DNA of 5,112 nt, taken from assembly GCA_021793945.1 (NCBI GenBank), contig JAJYRT010000130.1, forward strand, positions 1 through 5,112, in the 5' to 3' direction. Both the position numbers and the translations under genes were made by a program. The first letter of the stretch is position 1, and every line of letters begins with the position of its first letter. Of this stretch, positions 1-5,112 are shown in pieces. The notes under the pieces are model-generated. The model did not search any database. It was not told the origin of the DNA and worked only from the letters and a program-made list of their open reading frames with translations. The stretch comes from Thermoplasmata archaeon. Lineage in GTDB: Archaea > Thermoplasmatota > Thermoplasmata > Thermoplasmatales > Thermoplasmataceae.

Positions 1-2687
1 TCCATCACGTACTGCAATATTCCACCCATCTGGAAGTATTCAACCTCTATTGGGGTGTCCAGTCTTAACAGTAGGTCCGTTGCACCTCTTTTCCCATCCT
101 TCATGGTAAAGGAGAGTTTTGCCTTTCCAGCAGGGGTAAGGTGGGTCGGGAAGCTAAGGTCGAATCCACTGGAAATGTCGGCGTTCAGGCTCTCAAATCC
201 CTTTCCTTCCGGAAACTGCAATGGCAATACACCCATTCCTATGAGATTGCTCCTGTGTATCCTCTCATAGCTCTTTGCTATCACTGCCCTGACTCCAAGA
301 AGGTACGTTCCCTTTGCAGCCCAGTCTCTTGAGCTTCCTGCTCCATATTCATTCCCCGCGAAAACTATGAGGTCCCTTTTTTCATCAGCATATCTCATGG
401 CTATGTCAAATATGGTCCCCTCTGTGGCGGATGGGATATGGACGGTGTATCCGCCTTCACGGCTTACCATAAGATTTCTTATCCGGTTGTTTCCGAAGGT
501 CCCCCTCATCATAACCTCGTGATTCCCCCTTCTTGAACCGAATGAATTGAAGTCTGCCGGGGAAATTCCGTGCTCTACAAGGTATTTTCCGGCAGGGCTG
601 TCCTTCGATATGGATCCTGCAGGAGAGATATGGTCCGTCGTGACGGAATCTCCGAGAACCAGCAAGGGCAGGGCATTTTTCATGTCCCCAAATGGGACGG
701 TCTTGCCTGGCACAAAGGAATCAAAAAAAGGCGGGTTCCTGATGTATGTGCTTGAGGCATCCCACGGGTAGTTCATTGATCCCGGTACATCTATCTTCAC
801 CCAGTCTTCGTTGTAGCTGTCTAGGTTCGAGTATTTGGCAATGAACATTTCAGGCTTTACGGAATTCTTAATGACCTCTGTAATCTCGGACTCGTCTGGC
901 CATATGTCTCTCAGAAAAACCGGTTTACCGTCTTTTCCAGTTCCAAGAGGCTCTTTCTCGGGGTCCAGGATTATCTTTCCTGCTATTGCAAGAGCTACTA
1001 CAAGAGGAGGTGACATCAGGTAATTTGCCCTTACGCTCTTGTGTATCCTTGCCTCAAAGTTCCTGTTTCCGGATAGGACGGCAGCAGTGCTCAGTGCAGA
1101 CTTTGTTATCGCGTCCTCAATTGCTGGATCGAGGGGACCGCTGTTTCCGATGCATGTTGTACAGCCAAAGCCCACAAGGTAAAAACCAAGCTTATTAAGA
1201 TAGTCCTGAAGACCGGATTTCTCGAGGTATTCACTTACAACTCTTGATCCAGGAGCCAGGCTTGTCTTCACCTTCGGGTTGACATGAAGCCCTTTTTCAA
1301 CAGCCTTCTTTGCAAGCAGTCCTGCTCCTACCATAACGCGAGGATTGCTTGTGTTTGTGCAGCTTGTTATTGCGGCAATGACTATGTCCCCATCGGAAAG
1401 AATGGTTTCCTGCCCCCTGAGGTTGATCTTTGTGCTCTTCAAATAGACCTCATGCTGTGGTGCCTTCCCGGACGTGTTCCCAGGCGCCTGTTCCATGAAT
1501 TCCATGAAGCTTCTCCCAATGTCACGCAGGTTGGACCTCTGCTGCGGCAGCTTGGGGCCGGACACGCTTGTCTCCACCTTTGAGAGGTCAAGATCTATTA
1601 TCTCGCTGAACTGGAGTCCTTTCTGAGTTCCAAAAAGGCCTTGCTCCTGAAGGTATTTCTTGATAAGCTGGATATGATCCTCAGGCCTTCCGGTCATCCT
1701 GAGATAATTCAGGGTCTCCTCATCAACAGGGAAGAGGGCAAGGGTCGCACCGTATTCAGGGCACATGTTTGACAGGGTCGCCCTGTCTGGAAGTGGAAGC
1801 TGAGATATTCCTTCTCCGTAGAACTCAACGAATTTTCCTACCACACTGTGTCTCCTGAGGAGTTCCGTCAGTGTCAGAACGGCGTCAGTTGCATTGGTAC
1901 CTTCCCTTAGCTTGCCATGAATGTTGACACCGACAACCTTTGGTGCCAGGATAGTGACCGGCTGATCCAGCATTGCAGCTTCAGCTTCTATTCCGCCGAC
2001 TCCCCATCCCACGATTCCGAGGCCATTTATCATGGTCGTATGGGAATCAGTTCCGACAAGGGTATCGGGATACACATAGGTCCTGTTTTCGGATCTGGAT
2101 GTCATAACCACTCTAGCTAGATACTCCAGGTTCACCTGGTGTACTATTCCCACCGATGGCGGGACTATCTTGAGGTTTTTGAAGGATTTCTGTGCCCACT
2201 TGAGAAACCGGTACCTTTCAGAATTTCTCTGGAACTCCTTCTCCCAGTTTTTTTCCAGTGATTCATTGTTACCGTAGAAATCAACCTGCACGGAATGGTC
2301 AATTACAAGATCAACGGGGATCTGGGGCTGAATGATTTCCGGGTTTTTTCCAAGCTCTTTTGCCTTGTCCCTCATGGAGGCAAGGTCCACAACAGCCGGT
2401 ACTCCGGTGAAATCCTGCATGATGACCCGGGCAACCTTGAATGGTATCTCTACGTCTGGAGGATTCATCGGGTCCCAGTTGATCAGGTTCTCCAGATCCT
2501 CCTCCCTCACAGACTTCCCGTCAAAGTTCCTTATAAGGGACTCCAGAACAATCCTGATGGATAATGGGAGTTTAGATACATTGTGACCTGCCTTTTCCAG
2601 CGCAGGAAGCGAGAAATAATAATATGGCTTTCCGCCAAGATCAAAGCTCTTTTCAATCCTGAATTTTGATTCCATTGTCATTGCCAT
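1..2687 (-). CDS. acnA: Aconitate hydratase (AcnA type), C-terminal end cut by window edge
   Basis: Aconitase isomerises citrate to isocitrate via cis-aconitate in the TCA cycle, in the cytoplasm, using a [4Fe-4S] cluster. I read the minus strand from the ATG at 2687 and found 895 uninterrupted codons, the last complete one at 3-5. Bacterial/archaeal AcnA proteins are about 890-910 residues, so only a few C-terminal residues are missing; the visible end, GGILQYVM, matches the family's usual terminus. The three cluster cysteines are C443 (AAITSCTNTSNP) and C509/C512 (GFGCTTCIGNSGP). Other hallmarks are DSHTTMINGLG at 214-224, TTDHISPAGS at about 683-692, and the swivel-domain active-site loop GSSRDWA around 784-790. 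The catalytic domain spans roughly residues 65-570, followed by a linker and the C-terminal swivel domain. The N-terminus MAMTMES has three in-frame ATGs (2687, 2681, 2675); the promoter box spacing fits 2681 slightly better if the mRNA is leaderless. No frameshift or missing key residue is seen. It is divergent from the dehydratase gene. Confidence 0.97.
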   Translation of the reverse strand, partial: MAMTMESKFRIEKSFDLGGKPYYYFSLPALEKAGHNVSKLPLSIRIVLESLIRNFDGKSVREEDLENLINWDPMNPPDVEIPFKVARVIMQDFTGVPAVVDLASMRDKAKELGKNPEIIQPQIPVDLVIDHSVQVDFYGNNESLEKNWEKEFQRNSERYRFLKWAQKSFKNLKIVPPSVGIVHQVNLEYLARVVMTSRSENRTYVYPDTLVGTDSHTTMINGLGIVGWGVGGIEAEAAMLDQPVTILAPKVVGVNIHGKLREGTNATDAVLTLTELLRRHSVVGKFVEFYGEGISQLPLPDRATLSNMCPEYGATLALFPVDEETLNYLRMTGRPEDHIQLIKKYLQEQGLFGTQKGLQFSEIIDLDLSKVETSVSGPKLPQQRSNLRDIGRSFMEFMEQAPGNTSGKAPQHEVYLKSTKINLRGQETILSDGDIVIAAITSCTNTSNPRVMVGAGLLAKKAVEKGLHVNPKVKTSLAPGSRVVSEYLEKSGLQDYLNKLGFYLVGFGCTTCIGNSGPLDPAIEDAITKSALSTAAVLSGNRNFEARIHKSVRANYLMSPPLVVALAIAGKIILDPEKEPLGTGKDGKPVFLRDIWPDESEITEVIKNSVKPEMFIAKYSNLDSYNEDWVKIDVPGSMNYPWDASSTYIRNPPFFDSFVPGKTVPFGDMKNALPLLVLGDSVTTDHISPAGSISKDSPAGKYLVEHGISPADFNSFGSRRGNHEVMMRGTFGNNRIRNLMVSREGGYTVHIPSATEGTIFDIAMRYADEKRDLIVFAGNEYGAGSSRDWAAKGTYLLGVRAVIAKSYERIHRSNLIGMGVLPLQFPEGKGFESLNADISSGFDLSFPTHLTPAGKAKLSFTMKDGKRGATDLLLRLDTPIEVEYFQMGGILQYVM

Positions 2688-2696
2688 GAGATGCCT

Positions 2697-2716
2697 ATAA
2701 CTTTAATTATTATTTC
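2697..2716 (-). promoter_or_regulatory. Candidate archaeal promoter (TATA/box A) for aconitase
   Basis: Read on the minus strand, this AT-rich stretch contains AATAATAATTAAAG and ends just before the aconitase start. Its centre (about 2707) lies roughly 20 bp upstream of the first ATG (2687) and about 26 bp upstream of the second (2681). Archaeal TATA boxes usually sit about 25-27 bp before the transcription start. No purine-rich Shine-Dalgarno sequence lies between the box and the ATG cluster, so a leaderless or nearly leaderless mRNA is inferred. The exact box and start site are not certain. Confidence 0.5.
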
Positions 2717-2746
2717 CAATGGATGACAGCTGATAGCTACATTCAT

Positions 2747-2756
2747 CATGTACATG
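2747..2756. promoter_or_regulatory. Perfect palindrome CATGTACATG, possible operator
   Basis: CATGTACATG equals its own reverse complement and lies near the middle of the divergent intergenic region, about 40 bp from the promoter box on either side. A dimeric regulator could bind such a site. The symmetry does not extend beyond 10 bp except for one further A/T pair, and a palindrome of this length can occur by chance, so the operator role is tentative. Confidence 0.25.
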
Positions 2757-2792
2757 GTCAGCACGCTCAAGGGAAAATTCATGCACTGTCTG

Positions 2793-2805
2793 ATAAATTT
2801 AAGTA
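2793..2805 (+). promoter_or_regulatory. Candidate archaeal promoter (TATA/box A) for gluconate dehydratase
   Basis: ATAAATTTAAGTA resembles an archaeal TATA box; its TTTAAGTA core is centred about 25 bp upstream of the ATG at 2827. With the usual 25-27 bp spacing, transcription would begin at or next to the start codon. The sequence just before the ATG is AT-rich and has no Shine-Dalgarno motif, which supports a leaderless mRNA. Confidence 0.6.
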
Positions 2806-2826
2806 TGATATAGACAATTTAGTTAT

Positions 2827-4014
2827 ATGAGTTCTACAATAAAGGACATCGACATAATCGAGCTTGGGGAGAAAGGCAGGGAAGTCTCCTCGCCATGGAG
2901 TTCCACAATATTACTGGTCAAGTTAACTTCTTCTGATGGCAAGGTCGGGTTCGGAGAAGCACCGACCACCCTTATGACCCTCCCGGTGAAGGAAAGCATG
3001 AAGGAGGTCCAGCGGGTTTTTTCTGGCGCTAATTTCTTCGACGTGGAAAAGAACGTCAAGGAATTCTACAGGCACTCCTTCTATCTGTCCAAGTCCATGG
3101 AAGCAACATCCGCGCTCAGCGCATTTGAGATAGCGAGCTGGGATCTTATAGGAAAGGAGCTGGGATCCCCCGTTTACAACCTGCTGGGAGGAAAATACAG
3201 GGAGTCGGTAAGGGCATATGCAAATGGCTGGTATTCCAATTGCGTAACGCCGGAAGATTTCATAAAGAAGGCAAAGGAACTCGTTTCTCATGGTTTTACT
3301 GCAATGAAATTCGATCCCTTTGGCCCTAACTTTGATACGATCTCCCGTGAGGGCCTGATCAACGCCAGGAACATAGTGTCCGGGATGAGGGATGCGCTTG
3401 GAGACAAGATAGACCTGCTTATAGAATGCCATGGGCGGTTTTCAACAAGAGCAGCTATAGAAGCTGGAAAGGCACTTGAGGATCTACATCCTTTCTTTAT
3501 GGAGGAACCGCTGCACCCGGAACAGGAATTTGGACTTGCAGAATTCAAGCATTCCGTGAAGGTTCCGGTGGCTCTGGGGGAAAGATTGCTGAACAAGGTG
3601 GATTTCGCAAGATTCATCTCAACCAGGCTCGTGGACGTGATCCAGCCTGACCTGACAAATTCTCTCGGTATACTTGAGGCCAAGAAGATTGCTGCAATTG
3701 CCGAGGCATTCGGGATTCCGGTCGCTTTCCACAACGCATTCGGGCCGATACAGACTGCCGCCACCCTGAATGTTGACTACACGATTCCGAATTTCCTGAT
3801 ACAGGAGAGTTTCGAGGCATTCTGGCCTGACTGGAAGAAGAATCTTGTCAAATCTGGTTACAAGCTTGAGAATGGGTATTTTACGCTATCAGGCAAGCCG
3901 GGAATTGGTGTGGAAGTTAATGAAAAGATACTTACAGATTTCAGGACAGATGCAATGGAACCGTTCGACAAGGTTGAGCCTCCATGGGTGGTGTCTGGAA
4001 CCTATAAGCAGTAG
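2827..4014 (+). CDS. gnaD: Gluconate (sugar-acid) dehydratase, enolase superfamily
   Basis: This cytoplasmic enzyme most likely dehydrates D-gluconate (possibly also D-galactonate) to the 2-keto-3-deoxy acid, the committed step of the archaeal non-phosphorylative Entner-Doudoroff pathway. The 395-residue protein equals the Sulfolobus gluconate dehydratase in length as I recall it, and shares long stretches such as YANGWY-CVTPE-F, KFDPFGP, FHNAFG-IQ and the C-terminal WVV-GT. The enolase-superfamily N-terminal capping domain covers about 1-125 and the TIM barrel about 126-370. Metal ligands are E200, E226 and E252, spaced 26 and 26 as in mandelate racemase (D195, E221, E247). The D275-H302 dyad has the 27-residue spacing of mandelate racemase D270-H297. 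H202, two residues after the first metal ligand, sits like the general acid of galactonate dehydratase. K161-F-D163 occupies the KxK strand. The first ATG gives the expected N-terminus and lies about 25 bp after a promoter box. Xylonate or another sugar acid remains a possible substrate. Confidence 0.88.
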   Translation: MSSTIKDIDIIELGEKGREVSSPWSSTILLVKLTSSDGKVGFGEAPTTLMTLPVKESMKEVQRVFSGANFFDVEKNVKEFYRHSFYLSKSMEATSALSAFEIASWDLIGKELGSPVYNLLGGKYRESVRAYANGWYSNCVTPEDFIKKAKELVSHGFTAMKFDPFGPNFDTISREGLINARNIVSGMRDALGDKIDLLIECHGRFSTRAAIEAGKALEDLHPFFMEEPLHPEQEFGLAEFKHSVKVPVALGERLLNKVDFARFISTRLVDVIQPDLTNSLGILEAKKIAAIAEAFGIPVAFHNAFGPIQTAATLNVDYTIPNFLIQESFEAFWPDWKKNLVKSGYKLENGYFTLSGKPGIGVEVNEKILTDFRTDAMEPFDKVEPPWVVSGTYKQ

Positions 4015-4018
4015 GTGA
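4014..4018 (+). promoter_or_regulatory. Shine-Dalgarno GGTGA deciding the start of the downstream gene
   Basis: GGTGA matches the archaeal anti-Shine-Dalgarno complement (GGAGGTGATC) and lies 8 nt before the ATG at 4027. Its first G is the last base of the dehydratase TAG stop. It supports ATG 4027 over the GTG at 4015, which would overlap this site and has no such motif upstream. An SD here, absent from the leaderless genes, fits an internal operon gene. Confidence 0.6.
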
Positions 4019-4026
4019 GTGTTGAT

Positions 4027-4947
4027 ATGTCAGATAGTGGGTCAAAGAAGGCTGGAAACACGGAAGATTTGCGGAGGACTATTGGCGAATTGAGGGACGA
4101 GATCGCCAAGGCAAAGACAAAGGAGAGGGAGTTTTCATCCCTGCTGGATTCCATGGGGTCAGGATCCGGAAGGACTGAAGAAAAGGCCGATCCGAAGCCC
4201 ATTATGGAGGCGCAGGGCGATCCTGCCAGGGTGTCCACTGGCATACAGAAGTTTGATGATCTCGTATATGGCGGCCTGCAGCCGGGAACGAACATGGTCC
4301 TTTATGGCCCGCCATTTTCTGAAAAGTACATAATGGCGTATAATTTCATAGCAAAGTCGCTGGAGGAAGGCGTTCCCATAATTGTGGTCACTGCCGACAA
4401 GAACATCAGGGAGATAATGTACGAGGTCGGAAAAATATCGGAGAAGATCAATGGATCCGAGCAGAAAGGCATGCTGAGGTTCATAGATGTCTACTCAAGG
4501 TCAATCCAGATAGAAAGCGCATCCAGGTATGCCGTGACGCTTGACAGCCCAATGAATATCAGCGCCCTTATGAAGGCAGTTGACCAGATTGCAGCTGAGA
4601 TAAGGCAAAACCACCCCTTCTACCGTCTGCTCTTCTCATCTCTCACTACGTATGTTACGCTGCTTGAGGACAGGACCTTCATCCGATTCACGCAACAATT
4701 TTCCCAGAAGCGGAAGTCCGAGAATGCCATATCCCTGTTCCTGCTTGAGGAGGGTCTCTTCGAGAAAAGGGTTTACGAGGCGATCAGTTACCTGATGGAC
4801 GGTGCAGTTGAATTCAGGATGGGATCTACCAGAAATTACCTGAGAGTCATGGGACTGGGAAAGGCGAGATCGAGGGAATGGATTGACATATACCCGGAGG
4901 ATAATGGATTCAACCTCGGGTCATTTTCCCTGGAAAAGGTCAGGTAG
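4027..4947 (+). CDS. RecA/KaiC/RAD55-like protein with degenerate Walker motifs
   Basis: The protein (306 residues from ATG 4027; 310 from the alternative GTG 4015, used for numbering here) has the layout of archaeal KaiC/GvpD/RAD55-type RecA-fold proteins. Residues about 16-46 form a charged, probably coiled-coil helix and about 47-70 a Gly/Lys/Glu-rich linker. The RecA-like domain then begins with VSTGIQKFDDLVYGGLQPG (73-91), a typical KaiC-type opening. The P-loop equivalent, GPPFSEKY (98-105), keeps Lys104 but has Glu103 for the conserved Gly and Tyr105 for Ser/Thr. The Walker B equivalent, RLLFSSLTT (204-212), has Ser208 where Asp is expected. ATP hydrolysis is therefore doubtful. The C-terminal part (about 262-310), ending GSFSLEKVR, resembles the tail of related archaeal proteins as I recall them. 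No signal peptide or membrane segment is seen. It follows the dehydratase within 12 bp and is probably co-transcribed. Its role is unknown; a regulatory or scaffolding function is only a guess. Confidence 0.85.
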   Translation: MSDSGSKKAGNTEDLRRTIGELRDEIAKAKTKEREFSSLLDSMGSGSGRTEEKADPKPIMEAQGDPARVSTGIQKFDDLVYGGLQPGTNMVLYGPPFSEKYIMAYNFIAKSLEEGVPIIVVTADKNIREIMYEVGKISEKINGSEQKGMLRFIDVYSRSIQIESASRYAVTLDSPMNISALMKAVDQIAAEIRQNHPFYRLLFSSLTTYVTLLEDRTFIRFTQQFSQKRKSENAISLFLLEEGLFEKRVYEAISYLMDGAVEFRMGSTRNYLRVMGLGKARSREWIDIYPEDNGFNLGSFSLEKVR

Positions 4948-4964
4948 CGAGGGCAGCGGGGTCA

Positions 4965-4974
4965 ACTTTTTATT
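4965..4974 (+). promoter_or_regulatory. T-rich box: candidate promoter for the CDGSH gene, possible terminator of the operon
   Basis: ACTTTTTATT resembles an archaeal TATA box and is centred about 33 bp before the ATG at 5003, which would give a 5' leader of only a few bases. The T5 run also lies 18 bp after the stop codon at 4947, so it could help end transcription of the upstream gene, because archaeal terminators are often simple T tracts. No hairpin is evident. The sequence does not distinguish the two roles. Confidence 0.4.
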
Positions 4975-5002
4975 CCAGGGCATCATGAATCATGGATAAC
5001 AA

Positions 5003-5112
5003 ATGAGCAGACTAGTTTTACACGAGAGAAACCGGCCGTATGTCGTAAAAGCAGGGGATCAGGAATTGCATCTGTGTGGCTGTGGACTTTCGGCTAACAA
5101 ACCGTATTGTGA
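5003..5112 (+). CDS. CDGSH iron-sulfur domain protein, 5' part only
   Basis: The 36 complete codons visible from ATG 5003 read into CGCGLSANKPYC at residues 25-36 and run off the window just before the expected Asp. This matches the start of the CDGSH motif (C-x-C-x2-S/T-x3-P-x-C-D-G-S/T-H), with C25, C27 and C36 as the three cysteine ligands of a [2Fe-2S] cluster; the fourth ligand, a histidine, would lie beyond the edge. Family members (mitoNEET-like) are small redox or cluster-transfer proteins; prokaryotic forms are often 60-80 residues, but fusions exist. Two upstream ATGs (4984 and 4992) hit stop codons after 4 codons each, so 5003 is the start. No clear Shine-Dalgarno motif precedes it. 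The specific role and any link to the neighbouring genes are unknown. Confidence 0.88.
   Translation, partial: MSRLVLHERNRPYVVKAGDQELHLCGCGLSANKPYC

Larger units (their letters stand above)
2688..2826. other. Divergent intergenic control region
   Basis: This 139-bp gap separates the divergently transcribed aconitase and gluconate dehydratase genes. It holds AT-rich promoter boxes at both ends and a less AT-rich middle (about 2720-2790). The middle contains a perfect 10-bp palindrome, an AGCT-N3-AGCT inverted repeat at 2729-2739, and no plausible small ORF or RNA gene. The arrangement would let one DNA-bound regulator influence both genes, but that is inference from layout only. Confidence 0.7.

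Noticed and set aside
55..2586. Many plus-strand open frames of 60-100 codons across the left half
   Set aside because: All are antisense to the continuous aconitase reading frame; their translations show no family resemblance and are shadows of its codon structure.
2923..3764. Long minus-strand open frames (169 and 158 codons) opposite the dehydratase gene
   Set aside because: They lie entirely antisense to a well-recognised enzyme gene, their predicted proteins are rich in Ser/Pro/Cys with no recognisable motif, and no promoter or ribosome binding site supports them.
4015..4026. GTG at 4015 as the start of the RecA-like gene
   Set aside because: It directly abuts the preceding stop codon, has no Shine-Dalgarno sequence upstream, and overlaps the GGTGA motif that is well placed for ATG 4027. 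It is not excluded, only less likely.
4002..4484. Minus-strand open frames of 97 and 60 codons opposite the RecA-like gene
   Set aside because: Antisense shadows of a gene with a clear RecA-family signature; no independent coding evidence.
4984..5005. Upstream ATGs at 4984 and 4992 as starts of the CDGSH gene or of a leader peptide
   Set aside because: Each reaches a stop codon after four codons (the second overlaps the real start as ATGA); too short to support as a regulatory leader without further evidence.
1..5112. Mobile element, CRISPR array, tRNA/rRNA or toxin-antitoxin system
   Set aside because: No transposase or integrase motifs, spaced direct repeats, RNA-gene signatures or small paired ORFs were found; nearly all sequence is accounted for by four genes.

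Overview
The window looks like ordinary chromosomal DNA from a thermoacidophilic archaeon of the Thermoplasmatales type. I infer this from four things: the close match of the central gene to the Sulfolobus/Thermoplasma family of gluconate dehydratases; a RecA/KaiC-like archaeal signalling-type protein; promoter-like AT-rich boxes about 25 bp upstream of start codons with no ribosome binding site (leaderless mRNAs); and heavy AGG/AGA and ATA codon use. The genus cannot be fixed from the sequence alone. I see no insertion sequence, CRISPR array, tRNA, rRNA or other sign of mobility.

Layout: (1) positions 1-2687, minus strand, hold an almost complete aconitate hydratase (AcnA type), missing only its last few C-terminal residues at the window edge. 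(2) Positions 2688-2826 are a short divergent intergenic region with a promoter candidate for each flanking gene and a 10-bp perfect palindrome between them. (3) Positions 2827-4014, plus strand, encode an enolase-superfamily sugar-acid dehydratase, most likely D-gluconate (or gluconate/galactonate) dehydratase of the non-phosphorylative Entner-Doudoroff pathway. (4) Following with almost no gap, positions 4027-4947 (possibly from 4015) encode a RecA/KaiC/RAD55-like protein with an N-terminal coiled coil, in which both Walker motifs are degenerate; it probably shares a transcript with the dehydratase. (5) After a 55-bp gap with its own promoter candidate, position 5003 starts a CDGSH-type iron-sulfur protein that runs off the right edge.

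Functionally the window joins two steps of central carbon metabolism. One is the sugar-acid dehydration that feeds pyruvate production; the other is the citrate/isocitrate step of the TCA cycle. They are divergently transcribed from one compact control region. The degenerate RecA-like protein downstream of the dehydratase is the least understood gene and the main item worth a second look. No clearly new multi-gene system is visible.
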